In this document: positions 1-6,718 of the stretch, in pieces
Position numbering within the stretch: the stretch's first letter is position 1
Layout: each line of letters starts with the position of its first letter
NCBI GenBank assembly: GCA_934503195.1
Contig: CAKSVM010000029.1
Location: forward strand, 1 to 34,255
Direction of reading: 5' to 3'
DNA length: 34,255 nt
DNA from: an uncultured Eubacteriales bacterium
GTDB taxonomy: Bacteria; Bacillota; Clostridia; Oscillospirales; CAG-272
The notes under the pieces: model-generated
What the model saw: only the letters and a program-made list of their open reading frames with translations
What the model was told of the DNA's origin: nothing
Database searches by the model: none
Made by a program: the position numbers and the translations under genes

Positions 1-1161
1 ATCAAAATCGTTTTCTATTTATTCATTCTTTTAGTGTTTGCCCTTGGCTTCCGGAATGTGATTATTCCGGTTTTACTCGTTGGAGCGGCTGCCGCCTTTA
101 TCAGCGCGTATAAACTGTACCGCGACAACAAGCGTTACAAGGAATCGGAGTATTATCTGGTCACTCACAATCCACGTGGCAAGGTGACACGCGATCGCGG
201 CCTGAACGGCGAGTACAAGATTTACGATGCGCTCAGGGATTTCGAGGGGCGCAAGCGGTTTCTGTTCAATCTCTATCTGCCGAAAGACGATGGCGAAACG
301 ACCGAGATCGACGTAATCATGATTCATGGGTCTGGCGTTTATGTGTTTGAGTCGAAGAATTACAGCGGATGGATTTTCGGAAGCGAGTATCAGAAGAGCT
401 GGACGCAGACGCTTCCCGGGCGGCGCGGACACGCCCATCGCGAGTACTTCATGAATCCGATCGTGCAGAACAAGCTCCATCTGAAGTGGCTTGAAAAGGC
501 ACTCGCGGATGATTCGCTGACGATTCATTCGTACATCGTGTTCGGCTCTGACTGCAAGCTGAAGAACGTCACGCTGAAGGACGGCGACCATCATGTGTTA
601 CGTGTGGACGATTTACTCGACGAGGTGCGGGTAAACGCTCATGACGAGGGTCATGTGCTAAGCGATGACCTTATTGACGCGGTTTATTCGCGGCTTATCG
701 GATACTGCATGGTCGATGAGTCGGTCAAGAAGGCGCATATCGAAAATATCCAGCGGAAGAAAAATGAGTCCCGGGAGAAAGAGTCAGACGTTCCTGAGAA
801 TTCATCGACTAAATCATTCGGCGATAGTCAGAAAACGGCTGAAACGAATGAACAGTCGACGGCTGCCACAGAGGCAGATGTGAATCCGGACAAGGTCGAT
901 GAGGCGCGGACCGAAGCCGCGGCTGATTCTCATACGGAACAGCAGGCGGAAATTCAAGCGGACAAACCGCAGGAGCGCGATGAACATACTGAATCTGGCG
1001 AACGGCTCTGCCCTCTTTGCGGTGCGAAGCTCGTCATAAGGCGGGCATCACGCGGGGAGAACAAAGGACATGTATTCTGGGGATGTTCGGCTTTTCCGAA
1101 ATGCAGGTATACCGAAAAAATTCCGATCGCGAGACCGGATGACACAAGTTCCGGAGGGTAA
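1..1161 (+). CDS. NERD-domain protein with N-terminal membrane segment and C-terminal zinc ribbon (5' partial)
   Basis: The frame is open to the left edge. The residues before the first possible start (GTG at 34) continue a hydrophobic helix, so the true start probably lies outside the window and the visible N-terminus is a one- or two-pass membrane anchor. A NERD (nuclease-related) domain follows at about residues 55-165 of the part from position 34. It shows GLNGEYKIYDAL, then EIDVIMIHGSGVYVFESKNYSG, the E/D...E-x-K pattern of a restriction-endonuclease-like fold, and a later NPIVQNK. An acidic, low-complexity linker (about 240-320) leads to a C4 topoisomerase-type zinc ribbon, CPLCG...FWGCSAFPKCRYTE. 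NERD proteins are thought to act in DNA processing, but the substrate is unknown. A terminator overlaps its stop codon, separating it from the lysis genes. It probably belongs to the prophage whose att site is at 4442. The domain call is firm; the function is open. Confidence 0.8.
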   Translation: MKIVFYLFILLVFALGFRNVIIPVLLVGAAAAFISAYKLYRDNKRYKESEYYLVTHNPRGKVTRDRGLNGEYKIYDALRDFEGRKRFLFNLYLPKDDGETTEIDVIMIHGSGVYVFESKNYSGWIFGSEYQKSWTQTLPGRRGHAHREYFMNPIVQNKLHLKWLEKALADDSLTIHSYIVFGSDCKLKNVTLKDGDHHVLRVDDLLDEVRVNAHDEGHVLSDDLIDAVYSRLIGYCMVDESVKKAHIENIQRKKNESREKESDVPENSSTKSFGDSQKTAETNEQSTAATEADVNPDKVDEARTEAAADSHTEQQAEIQADKPQERDEHTESGERLCPLCGAKLVIRRASRGENKGHVFWGCSAFPKCRYTEKIPIARPDDTSSGG

Positions 1162-1187
1162 AACCTCCGGGCTTTTTATTTTTATCG
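1151..1187 (+). terminator. Rho-independent terminator after the NERD gene
   Basis: Perfect 7-bp stem CCGGAGG / CCTCCGG (1151-1157 and 1164-1170) with a 6-nt loop, followed by GCTTTTTATTTTT. It overlaps the NERD stop codon at 1159-1161 and stands just before the lysozyme ribosome binding site. Confidence 0.8.
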
Positions 1188-1201
1188 AAAGGAGAGTTCT
1201 T

Positions 1202-2023
1202 ATGAAGAAAGGTGTGGATGTATCGACCTTTCAGAAGGTCGTTAACTGGCAGGAAGTGAAGCGGCTCGGTTATGAGTTCGCGATTGTCAAAGCGACACAG
1301 GGTCACAGCGTTACGAACGCGAATCTTTACTGCTTCACTGATTCGCGTTTCAAGGCAAATATCGTTGGCGCGGCAAAGGCTGGGCTGATGGTCGGCGTTT
1401 ATCACTACTTCACGGCACAGAGCGACGATGAAGTTGTCGAAGAGGCAAATCATTTCATCGAGACCATAAAGCCGTACAAGGACAAGATCGCGCTCTGGGC
1501 GGCGGTTGATGTTGAGGACGCGAAGTTCTGCGGTGTGCTTGACAAGCAGACGCTGACTCATCGTGTGCGGATGTTTATGAATCTCGTGGAAAAAGCCGGA
1601 TTCCGTTCGATGCTTTACACGAATCCGAACTATCTGAAGTACAAATTTCTGAGCGGCGCGTTCGACAAGGCGAATATCTGGCTCGCGCACTGGGGCGTTT
1701 CACGTCCGATGCCGGTGAAGAACATGATGATCTGGCAGTACGGCACGGTTAAGATCGGCGGTGTGGCTTTTGACGCGAACTACGGCTATTTCGATGAGCT
1801 CGAGGCAATCAAAGCGGCGATCGAAAAGGGCTCGACCGTGAAGATCATTCAGGGCGCGAAGTACAAAGCTCCCGGAAGAGACGCTGACGGTGTCAATGTT
1901 CCCTTCTCTGTCCGCAGCCGCAAGTTTACGGTGGTGAATGTCGCGCGGTTCGGTGATAATGATTACGCGCTGCTCGACAAGATCAATTCGTGGGTCGCGC
2001 TCAGGTATCTGGAGACCGTGTGA
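1202..2023 (+). CDS. GH25 family lysozyme (prophage endolysin)
   Basis: Muramidase of glycoside hydrolase family 25, predicted to cut the N-acetylmuramic acid to N-acetylglucosamine beta-1,4 bond of peptidoglycan for host lysis. Of 273 residues, the barrel fills about 1-210: GVDVSTFQ with the conserved early Asp (D6), YEFAIVKAT, GVYHYF, the catalytic D-x-E pair (D103, E105 in AVDVED), then YTNPNY, IWLAHWG and IWQYG. Residues 220-273 resemble a small C-terminal wall-binding region that I cannot name. There is no signal peptide, so export depends on a holin. The start is ATG 1202, preceded by AAAGGAGAG. The longer frame upstream runs through the terminator and the NERD gene and is not used. The stop overlaps the next ATG (TGATG), so the downstream membrane protein is probably translationally coupled. 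Confidence 0.92.
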   Translation: MKKGVDVSTFQKVVNWQEVKRLGYEFAIVKATQGHSVTNANLYCFTDSRFKANIVGAAKAGLMVGVYHYFTAQSDDEVVEEANHFIETIKPYKDKIALWAAVDVEDAKFCGVLDKQTLTHRVRMFMNLVEKAGFRSMLYTNPNYLKYKFLSGAFDKANIWLAHWGVSRPMPVKNMMIWQYGTVKIGGVAFDANYGYFDELEAIKAAIEKGSTVKIIQGAKYKAPGRDADGVNVPFSVRSRKFTVVNVARFGDNDYALLDKINSWVALRYLETV

Positions 2024-2298
2024 TGCTCTTGAAGTTTATTGATGCCGCTATCCGGTTCTCGAAAAAGGTCGTTGTCGTGATGTTCGCCATGATTACGGTC
2101 TTTACGATTGTGATGATCGTGACCTATTATATCATGGGCGATGTGCCGGACGTGCTTATCGAGAACTTCTTCGGTTTTTTCAAGATCGAAGGCGGCGCGC
2201 TCAGTGTCATTACCATCGCGGACAAGGTCGTATCGTGGCTCCGCGGTGACGATACAAACGAAAAAACGGACGAGGAAACCCTTCCTCGTGCCGAATAA
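2023..2298 (+). CDS. Small phage membrane protein, lysis cassette
   Basis: This 91-residue protein starts at ATG 2023, overlapping the lysozyme stop by one base (TGATG). A GGAG sits a few bases upstream inside the lysozyme gene. Residues about 15-40 form a strong transmembrane helix (VVVVMFAMITVFTIVMIVTYYI). A second amphipathic stretch follows (VLIENFFGFFKIEGGALSVITIADKVV), then a charged tail ending in EETLPRAE. It sits between an endolysin and a holin-like gene, so a role as second holin, antiholin or spanin-like helper is reasonable but not shown. I do not recognise a named family with certainty. Confidence 0.75.
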   Translation: MLLKFIDAAIRFSKKVVVVMFAMITVFTIVMIVTYYIMGDVPDVLIENFFGFFKIEGGALSVITIADKVVSWLRGDDTNEKTDEETLPRAE

Positions 2299-2313
2299 TG
2301 AAAGGAAATCTTT

Positions 2314-2676
2314 ATGGAATTCATCGTTAATCACTTCAGCGAAATCGTTTTCGGACTTCTTGGTGTTATCTTCCTCGTAAGCTGTGTTATAGCGTTCATC
2401 AAGGCTCCGCCTGCCGCGAGAAAAAAGATGATCTACAACATCCTCTACAACCTTGCGGTCAAGGCTGAAAAGGAATACGGCTCAAAGACCGGAGAGATCA
2501 AGAAGAAGCAGGTCATTGCCGACTTCTACGCGAAGTATCAGTGGCTCGCGTTCTTTGTCTCCGAAGAGCAGATCAGCAACTACATTGACGAGGTCGTCGC
2601 TGATATGACGAAATACTTTGAAAGGAATACTGTTGCCGCTGAGAATGTCGGCGTTTCGATTACTCCTGTAGAATAA
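2314..2676 (+). CDS. LL-H-type phage holin
   Basis: Predicted holin of 120 residues. A single N-terminal transmembrane helix (about 9-30, IVFGLLGVIFLVSCVIAFI) is followed by a soluble part with the pattern typical of the LL-H holin family: AVKAEKEYGSKTGEIKKKQVIADFYAKY, then EEQISNYIDEVVADM. Holins gather in the cytoplasmic membrane and open holes that let endolysin reach the wall. ATG 2314 has AAAGGA eight or so bases upstream. It lies 15 bp after the preceding membrane-protein gene and 11 bp before the next, in the same operon as the GH25 lysozyme, which supports the call. The family match is from memory of the motif, not a search. Confidence 0.72.
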   Translation: MEFIVNHFSEIVFGLLGVIFLVSCVIAFIKAPPAARKKMIYNILYNLAVKAEKEYGSKTGEIKKKQVIADFYAKYQWLAFFVSEEQISNYIDEVVADMTKYFERNTVAAENVGVSITPVE

Positions 2677-2687
2677 GGGGTGATCGT

Positions 2688-2933
2688 ATGAAAAAACTTC
2701 TTTGCTTTGTCGGCGGAATCGTTTCGGTGGTGTTGTTTATTCCGATAATGGAAAACGTCGCGCAGATCTGTGAGGCTTATTCATCGAAGCTCATCACGGA
2801 TATGGGCATCGGAATCGCGAAAAATCAGAAAGAGATCGCTGACGTGCAGGAATCATGTGAGCCTCAGCAGACTCATGCTATTGGTTTCACAGCCGAAGGC
2901 TACGGGGACGAGTATGAAGAAGACGACGAATAA
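2688..2933 (+). CDS. Small phage protein with N-terminal hydrophobic segment
   Basis: This 81-residue protein starts at ATG 2688 with GGGGTGATCGT just upstream. Residues 3-22 are hydrophobic (LLCFVGGIVSVVLFIPIM) and may be an uncleaved anchor or signal. The C-terminus is very acidic (GYGDEYEEDDE). It is not recognised as a known family. Its last 20 bases overlap the start of the beta-CASP gene in another frame, so the two are likely co-translated. By position it is a lysis-cassette accessory protein. Confidence 0.65.
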   Translation: MKKLLCFVGGIVSVVLFIPIMENVAQICEAYSSKLITDMGIGIAKNQKEIADVQESCEPQQTHAIGFTAEGYGDEYEEDDE

Positions 2934-4335
2934 TATAAAAGTCGAATGCCTCGGAAAGTCCGCGTCCGAGGTGACGCAGAGCATTTATCAGCTCACCGCG
3001 CTCGGCAAACTGATTATTCTCGATTACGGGCTTTATCAGTGTTCGAGTCCGGTTGACAGCTATAAAGTAAATCATTCGGTGATAAAGGAGATTGATCCGA
3101 AGAAAATTGACTACATAATCATTTCCCATTCGAATATTGATCACTGCGGTGCGCTTCCGGTGCTTTACGGGCGCGGTTGCACTGCTCCGATCTATGTAGC
3201 GCGCGGCAACAAGGCGATTATCCGGCTGATGCTGTACGATTCGGCGAAGATCATGGAGTCGGACGCGAAAAAGCTCGAAGCGAGCGGAACGAACACGTGT
3301 CCGCTCTATGGTCCGGCGGAGATCGAGCGTTGTCTGACCTTTATGTTCGAGCGGGACTTTGACGAGGAGTTCAGTCTTTGCCACGGAATCATGTGCGAGT
3401 TCACTCATGCCGGACACATTGTCGCTTCGGCGCAGATACGTTTGACTTTCAATTTTGACGGACTTATCAAGCGGGTTCATTACACCGGGGATATTGGTTC
3501 GCCGTACATCGGAAAGTATTATGTGCATCGCCTCGAGACTCCGGACAAGTGTGATTTACTCATCGGTGAATGCACGTATTCCGGGGAAAAACGCAAACAT
3601 TCCCTGAAGGATCGGGAAAAGGATCTGGAAAAAATTGAGGCAATCATTGGGAGGTTGGCGGAGTCCGGGAAAGGAAAGATTCTGATTCCGGTGTTCGCTC
3701 TTGACAGGCTTCAGATGATGCTGACGCTGATCCATAACATTTATGAGAAGCGCGGGTTCAGGATTCCGGTTGTTGTGGACACTCCGCTTGGCGCGAGTAT
3801 CTGCGACATCTGGGGTGATGTCATAGAGGAAGACGAGGATGATTGGGACGGCGTTCTCAATTGGGGGCGGCTCTATTTTACAGAGGATTTCGAAGACTCG
3901 AAGAGCTGGCGGGAATCAGATCGTCCTGCTGTGATTCTGGCTTCCTCCGGAATGTGTACAAACGGGCGCAGTGTGGCGTGGGTCAAGAAGCTGCTGCCTG
4001 ACGCGGACTCCCATGTGATATTCTGCGGCTACAGCGCGGAAGACACGATCGCCCAAAAGATCAAGGAAGACAAGGACAACAGGTTTATCAAGATTGACGG
4101 GCAGATTCTCGCGAACAAGTGCGGGATTACGATTCTGAACAGCTTCAGTTCGCACGCCTGCCGCGAGGAGCTGATGAGCGTTTACCGGAAGGCGCAGTAC
4201 AATCGGCTTGTGCTGGTGCATTCGGATTTTGACAGCAAGTGCGTTTTCGCTGAGGAGCTGCGGGGTCATCTGGCGGATGACGGACGGACTTCGAGGGTTG
4301 TGGCGGCGAATGATGGGCTGAAGTTTAGTTTATGA
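2914..4335 (+). CDS. Beta-CASP metallo-beta-lactamase-fold RNase-like protein with altered HxHxDH motif
   Basis: A 473-residue protein of the CPSF73/RNase J-like beta-CASP group, whose members cut or trim RNA in the cytoplasm using two zinc ions. Visible motifs: motif 2 reads H72-S-N74-I-D76-H77, so the second His of HxHxDH is Asn; THAGH (motif 3); YTGD (motif 4); ECTYSGEKRKH (motif A); then the beta-CASP insert; FCGYSAEDT; SFSSH (motif B); and LVLVHSD (motif C). All other ligands look present. The start is ATG 2914 inside the end of the preceding gene. The longer upstream frame is an overlap artefact. It is the last gene of the lysis operon, followed by a terminator and the att site, the usual place for phage cargo. 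It may act on RNA, bind RNA without cutting, or use an altered metal site. Confidence 0.85.
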   Translation: MKKTTNNIKVECLGKSASEVTQSIYQLTALGKLIILDYGLYQCSSPVDSYKVNHSVIKEIDPKKIDYIIISHSNIDHCGALPVLYGRGCTAPIYVARGNKAIIRLMLYDSAKIMESDAKKLEASGTNTCPLYGPAEIERCLTFMFERDFDEEFSLCHGIMCEFTHAGHIVASAQIRLTFNFDGLIKRVHYTGDIGSPYIGKYYVHRLETPDKCDLLIGECTYSGEKRKHSLKDREKDLEKIEAIIGRLAESGKGKILIPVFALDRLQMMLTLIHNIYEKRGFRIPVVVDTPLGASICDIWGDVIEEDEDDWDGVLNWGRLYFTEDFEDSKSWRESDRPAVILASSGMCTNGRSVAWVKKLLPDADSHVIFCGYSAEDTIAQKIKEDKDNRFIKIDGQILANKCGITILNSFSSHACREELMSVYRKAQYNRLVLVHSDFDSKCVFAEELRGHLADDGRTSRVVAANDGLKFSL

Positions 4336-4340
4336 GAAAA

Positions 4341-4374
4341 GGGACTATACCGATTGGTATGGTCCCTATTTTTT
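4341..4374 (+). terminator. Rho-independent terminator of the prophage lysis operon
   Basis: An 11-bp stem GGGACTATACC / GGTATGGTCCC (one G-U pair) with loop GATT, then TATTTTTT. It begins five bases after the beta-CASP stop codon. Confidence 0.9.
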
Positions 4375-4387
4375 ACGAATTTGCAAA

Positions 4388-4408
4388 GTGTCGTCAAGGT
4401 GTCGTCAA
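4388..4408. repeat. Two tandem 10-bp repeats next to att, probable integrase arm sites
   Basis: GTGTCGTCAA occurs at 4388-4397 and again at 4399-4408. Short direct repeats of this kind flank the core in attP sites of many tyrosine-recombinase phages and serve as arm-type integrase binding sites. The nearby tRNA 3' fragment supports that reading, but the integrase itself is not in the window. Confidence 0.5.
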
Positions 4409-4441
4409 AGGGCTGATTTTGTCAGGAATGACGGGATTTTA

Positions 4442-4472
4442 GGCGAGAGTTCAAATCTCTCTTTCTCCGCCA
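4442..4472 (+). other. tRNA 3' fragment, prophage attachment core (tRNA-Ser-like)
   Basis: A T arm is visible: stem GAGAG (4445-4449), loop TTCAAAT, stem CTCTC (4457-4461). It is followed by seven acceptor bases TTTCTCC, discriminator G and encoded CCA (4470-4472). The 5' part of the tRNA is absent: the preceding bases do not form anticodon or D arms. Discriminator G with acceptor ...CTCCG fits tRNA-Ser. A tRNA terminator follows at once. This is the expected leftover when a phage inserts at a tRNA 3' end. The intact tRNA should lie at the far left end of the prophage, outside the window. Confidence 0.75.
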
Positions 4473-4502
4473 AAAGCTCACTGGTTCAGTGAGCTTTTTT
4501 CT
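4473..4502 (+). terminator. Terminator of the tRNA transcription unit (host side of att)
   Basis: AAAGCTCACT / AGTGAGCTTT stem with loop GGTTC, then a T run. It starts right after the encoded CCA, as expected for the original terminator of the tRNA gene left on the host side of the insertion. Confidence 0.8.
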
Positions 4503-4535
4503 TTGTTTTGGCTTCCCCGCCGCAAAAAGTTAATG

Positions 4536-4560
4536 AAAAAAGCCCCGGTGGGGCTTTTTC
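4536..4560 (-). terminator. Bidirectional terminator downstream of the PpiC lipoprotein gene
   Basis: AAAAAGCCCC-GGT-GGGGCTTTTT with A and T runs on both sides. It lies about 20 bases beyond the stop codon of the minus-strand foldase gene. Confidence 0.85.
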
Positions 4561-4581
4561 CATTCAGATACGGGTTTAATC

Positions 4582-5568
4582 CTATTCAATCCCCTTCAGA
4601 TCGAGCTTTTCGCCGAACGACGTGTACTCGATCGGGAGGGTCTTTTTGTATTCGTAGAAGTATTCATAGAAGCGCGACTGGCGGAAGATTTCGTAGAGTT
4701 CGTCGTGCTGGGTGGCCATATATTCGGCGTCCTTCTTCGCTCTGAGGACGATATGATAGCCGAAGTCGGTCTCAATTATCCCACTGTACTCCCCCTCGCG
4801 GAGGTTCTTCGCGGCGTCCCAGATCTCTTCCAGCGCGTCGTATTCCATCGTATAGTAGCCATGCTCGGGCGGAAGGTCGGTCGGGTTATAGTTTGAGTAT
4901 TCGGTCATCAGATCCTCAAATTTTTCTCCGGCGTTGAGCTTCGCCAAAGCCTCCTCGACGCGTCCCTTTGCCCAGTCCTTATAATCCGCGCTCGGCCACG
5001 TGACGTAAATTTCCTTTATGCAGAGAACCTCGTCGGTCGCGGTCGCGGCGTTATAATCGTCCTCGCTGACCTTTATCGCGCCCTTTTCGGCCATCGCGTC
5101 GAGGAGCGCGTAAGCGACCGTCGTGTCGGCGGTGAGTTCTATGAAGAACGGTTCGTTGAGGTACTGATTCCGGAGCTGATCCTTATAGGCGTCGGTGTCG
5201 CCGCAGGTCGCGCGGAAGGTATCGACGTAGGCTTTTGCGCGGTTTTTATCGTCGTCGGTGAGTTCGACGCCGAAATCCTTCGCGAGGAGCCTTAGCGCGT
5301 GGCGGTCGGAGACGTTGGTTTCGACGAGCGACTTCAGATTTTCGACGGCGTTTTCATCGAGATCCGCGCCCTCGCCGTAGAGGTCGCGCTTATTATTGAG
5401 CCAGAAATAGCGGAATTCCTCGAATTTTACGTTATCGCCGCCGACCGTCATGACGGTTTTTTTGTCCTCGGAGGAGGATCTTAATGGGTTTCCCTCGCCG
5501 CAGGAGGTGAGAATCGCCGCGGCGGTCATGAGGGTCGCCGTGAAAAATGTGATTTTTTTAAGGTTCAT
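4582..5568 (-). CDS. PrsA-like peptidyl-prolyl isomerase lipoprotein (PpiC/parvulin domain)
   Basis: Predicted extracytoplasmic foldase of 328 residues, anchored by a lipid. The N-terminal signal peptide ends in the lipobox LTSC (cysteine near residue 23). A SurA/PrsA-like helical chaperone region covers about 40-180. A parvulin-type rotamase domain follows at about 180-290, with EIYVTWP, ALAKLNAGEKFEDLMTEYS, REGEYSGIIETDFGYHIVL. Proteins of this class help secreted proteins fold on the outer face of the membrane. ATG at 5568 has AAAGGAAAA upstream on the minus strand. A minus-strand -10-like TATAAT lies about 620 bp upstream, on the far side of repeat copy A. If it is used, the repeat is transcribed as a long leader. 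It is the first host gene beyond the prophage att site. Confidence 0.85.
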   Translation of the reverse strand: MNLKKITFFTATLMTAAAILTSCGEGNPLRSSSEDKKTVMTVGGDNVKFEEFRYFWLNNKRDLYGEGADLDENAVENLKSLVETNVSDRHALRLLAKDFGVELTDDDKNRAKAYVDTFRATCGDTDAYKDQLRNQYLNEPFFIELTADTTVAYALLDAMAEKGAIKVSEDDYNAATATDEVLCIKEIYVTWPSADYKDWAKGRVEEALAKLNAGEKFEDLMTEYSNYNPTDLPPEHGYYTMEYDALEEIWDAAKNLREGEYSGIIETDFGYHIVLRAKKDAEYMATQHDELYEIFRQSRFYEYFYEYKKTLPIEYTSFGEKLDLKGIE

Positions 5569-5597
5569 GATATTTTCCTTTTATAGAATTTGAAAAT

Positions 5598-6128
5598 CGG
5601 GCGGCCGCCGTAACGGCCGCAGCAGAATCGCACAAATATAATGCGGCGGCCGCCCCCGCAGAAACCAGCCGCCAAACGGAGCGAGCGGTTTTGCAGAAAC
5701 GAAACGGCGGCGCAAACCCGCAGAAATTCCACGGCCGGGACACAAAATGAACGCCCGAGGAGCAGAGACCACATCGTTAGCACAAACTCGGCAAACTAGC
5801 GCGCGGCCGCCGCTATGCGTATCCAACATGGCACTCATAATCCGCGGCGGCCGCACCAACCGGAACGAAGTCGGCGACGTCAGGAGCCGAGCGCGCATAG
5901 GAGTCTTTGAGCCTCCCACCAGTTGCCTCGCGGCAACTGGGCCTCGCGGCAACTGGGCAGGGTATGGAGATTCCAAAGGGGGCAGTTGCTTGCAACTGTT
6001 GAGACTCGCCTTCCCCGGCGGCGAGGGGAAGGCGGTCTTCTTCCCTTTGGCCCACTTCGCAGAGATGAAATCTCGGCGAAGTTCCGCGCTGGGCGCAAAC
6101 AACTTTTTTTCAAAAGAAAAAAACTTCG
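5598..6128 (+). repeat. Long structured intergenic repeat, copy A
   Basis: Module 1 is an inverted repeat with 11-bp arms GGGCGGCCGCC / GGCGGCCGCCC (5599-5609, 5645-5655). Module 2 has arms GCGGCCGCCGC / GCGGCGGCCGC (5803-5813, 5844-5854) around a 30-nt loop that is nearly identical in all full copies. Module 3 has outer stem CCAAAGGG / CCCTTTGG (5973-5980, 6043-6050) enclosing CAGTTGC-TT-GCAACTG (5983-5998) and GCCTTCCCC / GGGGAAGGC (6008-6016, 6025-6033). It ends in a GAGAT-GAA-ATCTC hairpin and a T run. This copy also has a perfect CCAGTTGCC / GGCAACTGG hairpin at 5919-5940 and a 16-bp tandem duplication at 5925-5956. The GCGGCCGC cores are NotI palindromes. No gene is supported here. Confidence 0.85.
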
Positions 6129-6186
6129 CGCGGACAACCCCCGGAAACGCGCCCGTTTCCCGGGCAAAACTCTGCCTGTTTCTGAT

Positions 6187-6192
6187 ATTATA
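6187..6192 (-). promoter_or_regulatory. Possible minus-strand -10 box facing the PpiC gene
   Basis: Read on the minus strand this is TATAAT preceded by GCGTGG, giving an extended -10 (TGG-TATAAT) like several sure promoters in the window. No good -35 is visible at 17 bp. Transcription from here would run through repeat copy A into the foldase gene. Confidence 0.4.
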
Positions 6193-6291
6193 CCACGCAT
6201 TTATTACACTAATGTGAATTCCTACAACAATTTTTGGAAATTTATCCCGAAATTCGTTCAAAACCCTGACGCACTCTGACGCGTTGTGGCG

Positions 6292-6320
6292 TGCGGTGAC
6301 GCATTCCGATGTGCTATAAT
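6292..6320 (+). promoter_or_regulatory. Extended -10 promoter for the terminase genes
   Basis: TG-C-TATAAT at 6312-6320 is a strong extended -10. The -35 position (TGCGGT, 6292-6297) is weak. Just upstream, TGACGC recurs three times between about 6268 and 6303 (TGACGCACTC, TGACGCGTTG, TGACGCATTC), which may be an operator. The terminase start codon is about 37 bp downstream. Confidence 0.55.
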
Positions 6321-6356
6321 GGATGCACAATCAAAAATCACACAGGAGTGAGTTTT

Positions 6357-6698
6357 ATGAAAATAAATTCCGGCCGGAAACTCATTAAGACCATCGCCGA
6401 TTACATCGACGAATGTAACATGACGGACACCGAGTCGAAATCGAAAAAGCTCTGCTTCCCTAACGTCGCCGGGTTCTGTAGATTCGCCGGCATCCCCGTC
6501 TCCGATTACCTCGCGCTCAAAAAAAGATTCCCCTTTGAGGGCGAGCTTTCCGCCGCTTACTTCGAGGACGCCGCGCTTAATTCCGGCGCGACCGCCACGC
6601 TTCTCGGTCTCTATCTCAAGCACTACGGCTTCTGGAGCGACGACCGCGCCGGATTCGAAGTCGACTGCGATCACGATATCTTCGCGGACGGCGTCTGA
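6357..6698 (+). CDS. Putative terminase small subunit (DNA packaging)
   Basis: This 113-residue protein sits directly before the terminase large subunit (20 bp gap). It has the look of small-subunit/gp3-like packaging proteins: a basic start (GRKLIKTIADYIDECN), a helix-turn-helix-like VAGFCRFAGIPVSDYLALKK, a central AYFEDAALNSGATATLLGLYLKHYGF typical of the family's oligomerisation core, and an acidic tail. Small subunits bind viral DNA and load it on the large-subunit motor. ATG 6357 with CAGGAG upstream is chosen over an upstream ATG at 6309, which overlaps the promoter. The assignment rests on motif feel and position; a search would settle it. Confidence 0.6.
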   Translation: MKINSGRKLIKTIADYIDECNMTDTESKSKKLCFPNVAGFCRFAGIPVSDYLALKKRFPFEGELSAAYFEDAALNSGATATLLGLYLKHYGFWSDDRAGFEVDCDHDIFADGV

Positions 6699-6718
6699 AC
6701 GGAAAGGAGATTCTTTTA

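Noticed and set aside
34..36. GTG as the start of the NERD protein
   Set aside because: The frame is open to the window edge and upstream codons continue the hydrophobic helix, so the gene is probably cut by the window border.
2770..2913. Extended N-terminus of the beta-CASP protein
   Set aside because: This part is the other frame of the 81-residue phage gene, is Ser/Arg-rich and has no family similarity; ATG 2914 begins just before the conserved fold.
5581..6330. 249-residue minus-strand frame through repeat A, with similar frames in copies B and C
   Set aside because: The similarity between copies shifts frame at a one-base indel in module 2 and the product is Arg/Pro/Gly-rich with no domain. 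The conservation is in the DNA, not the protein.
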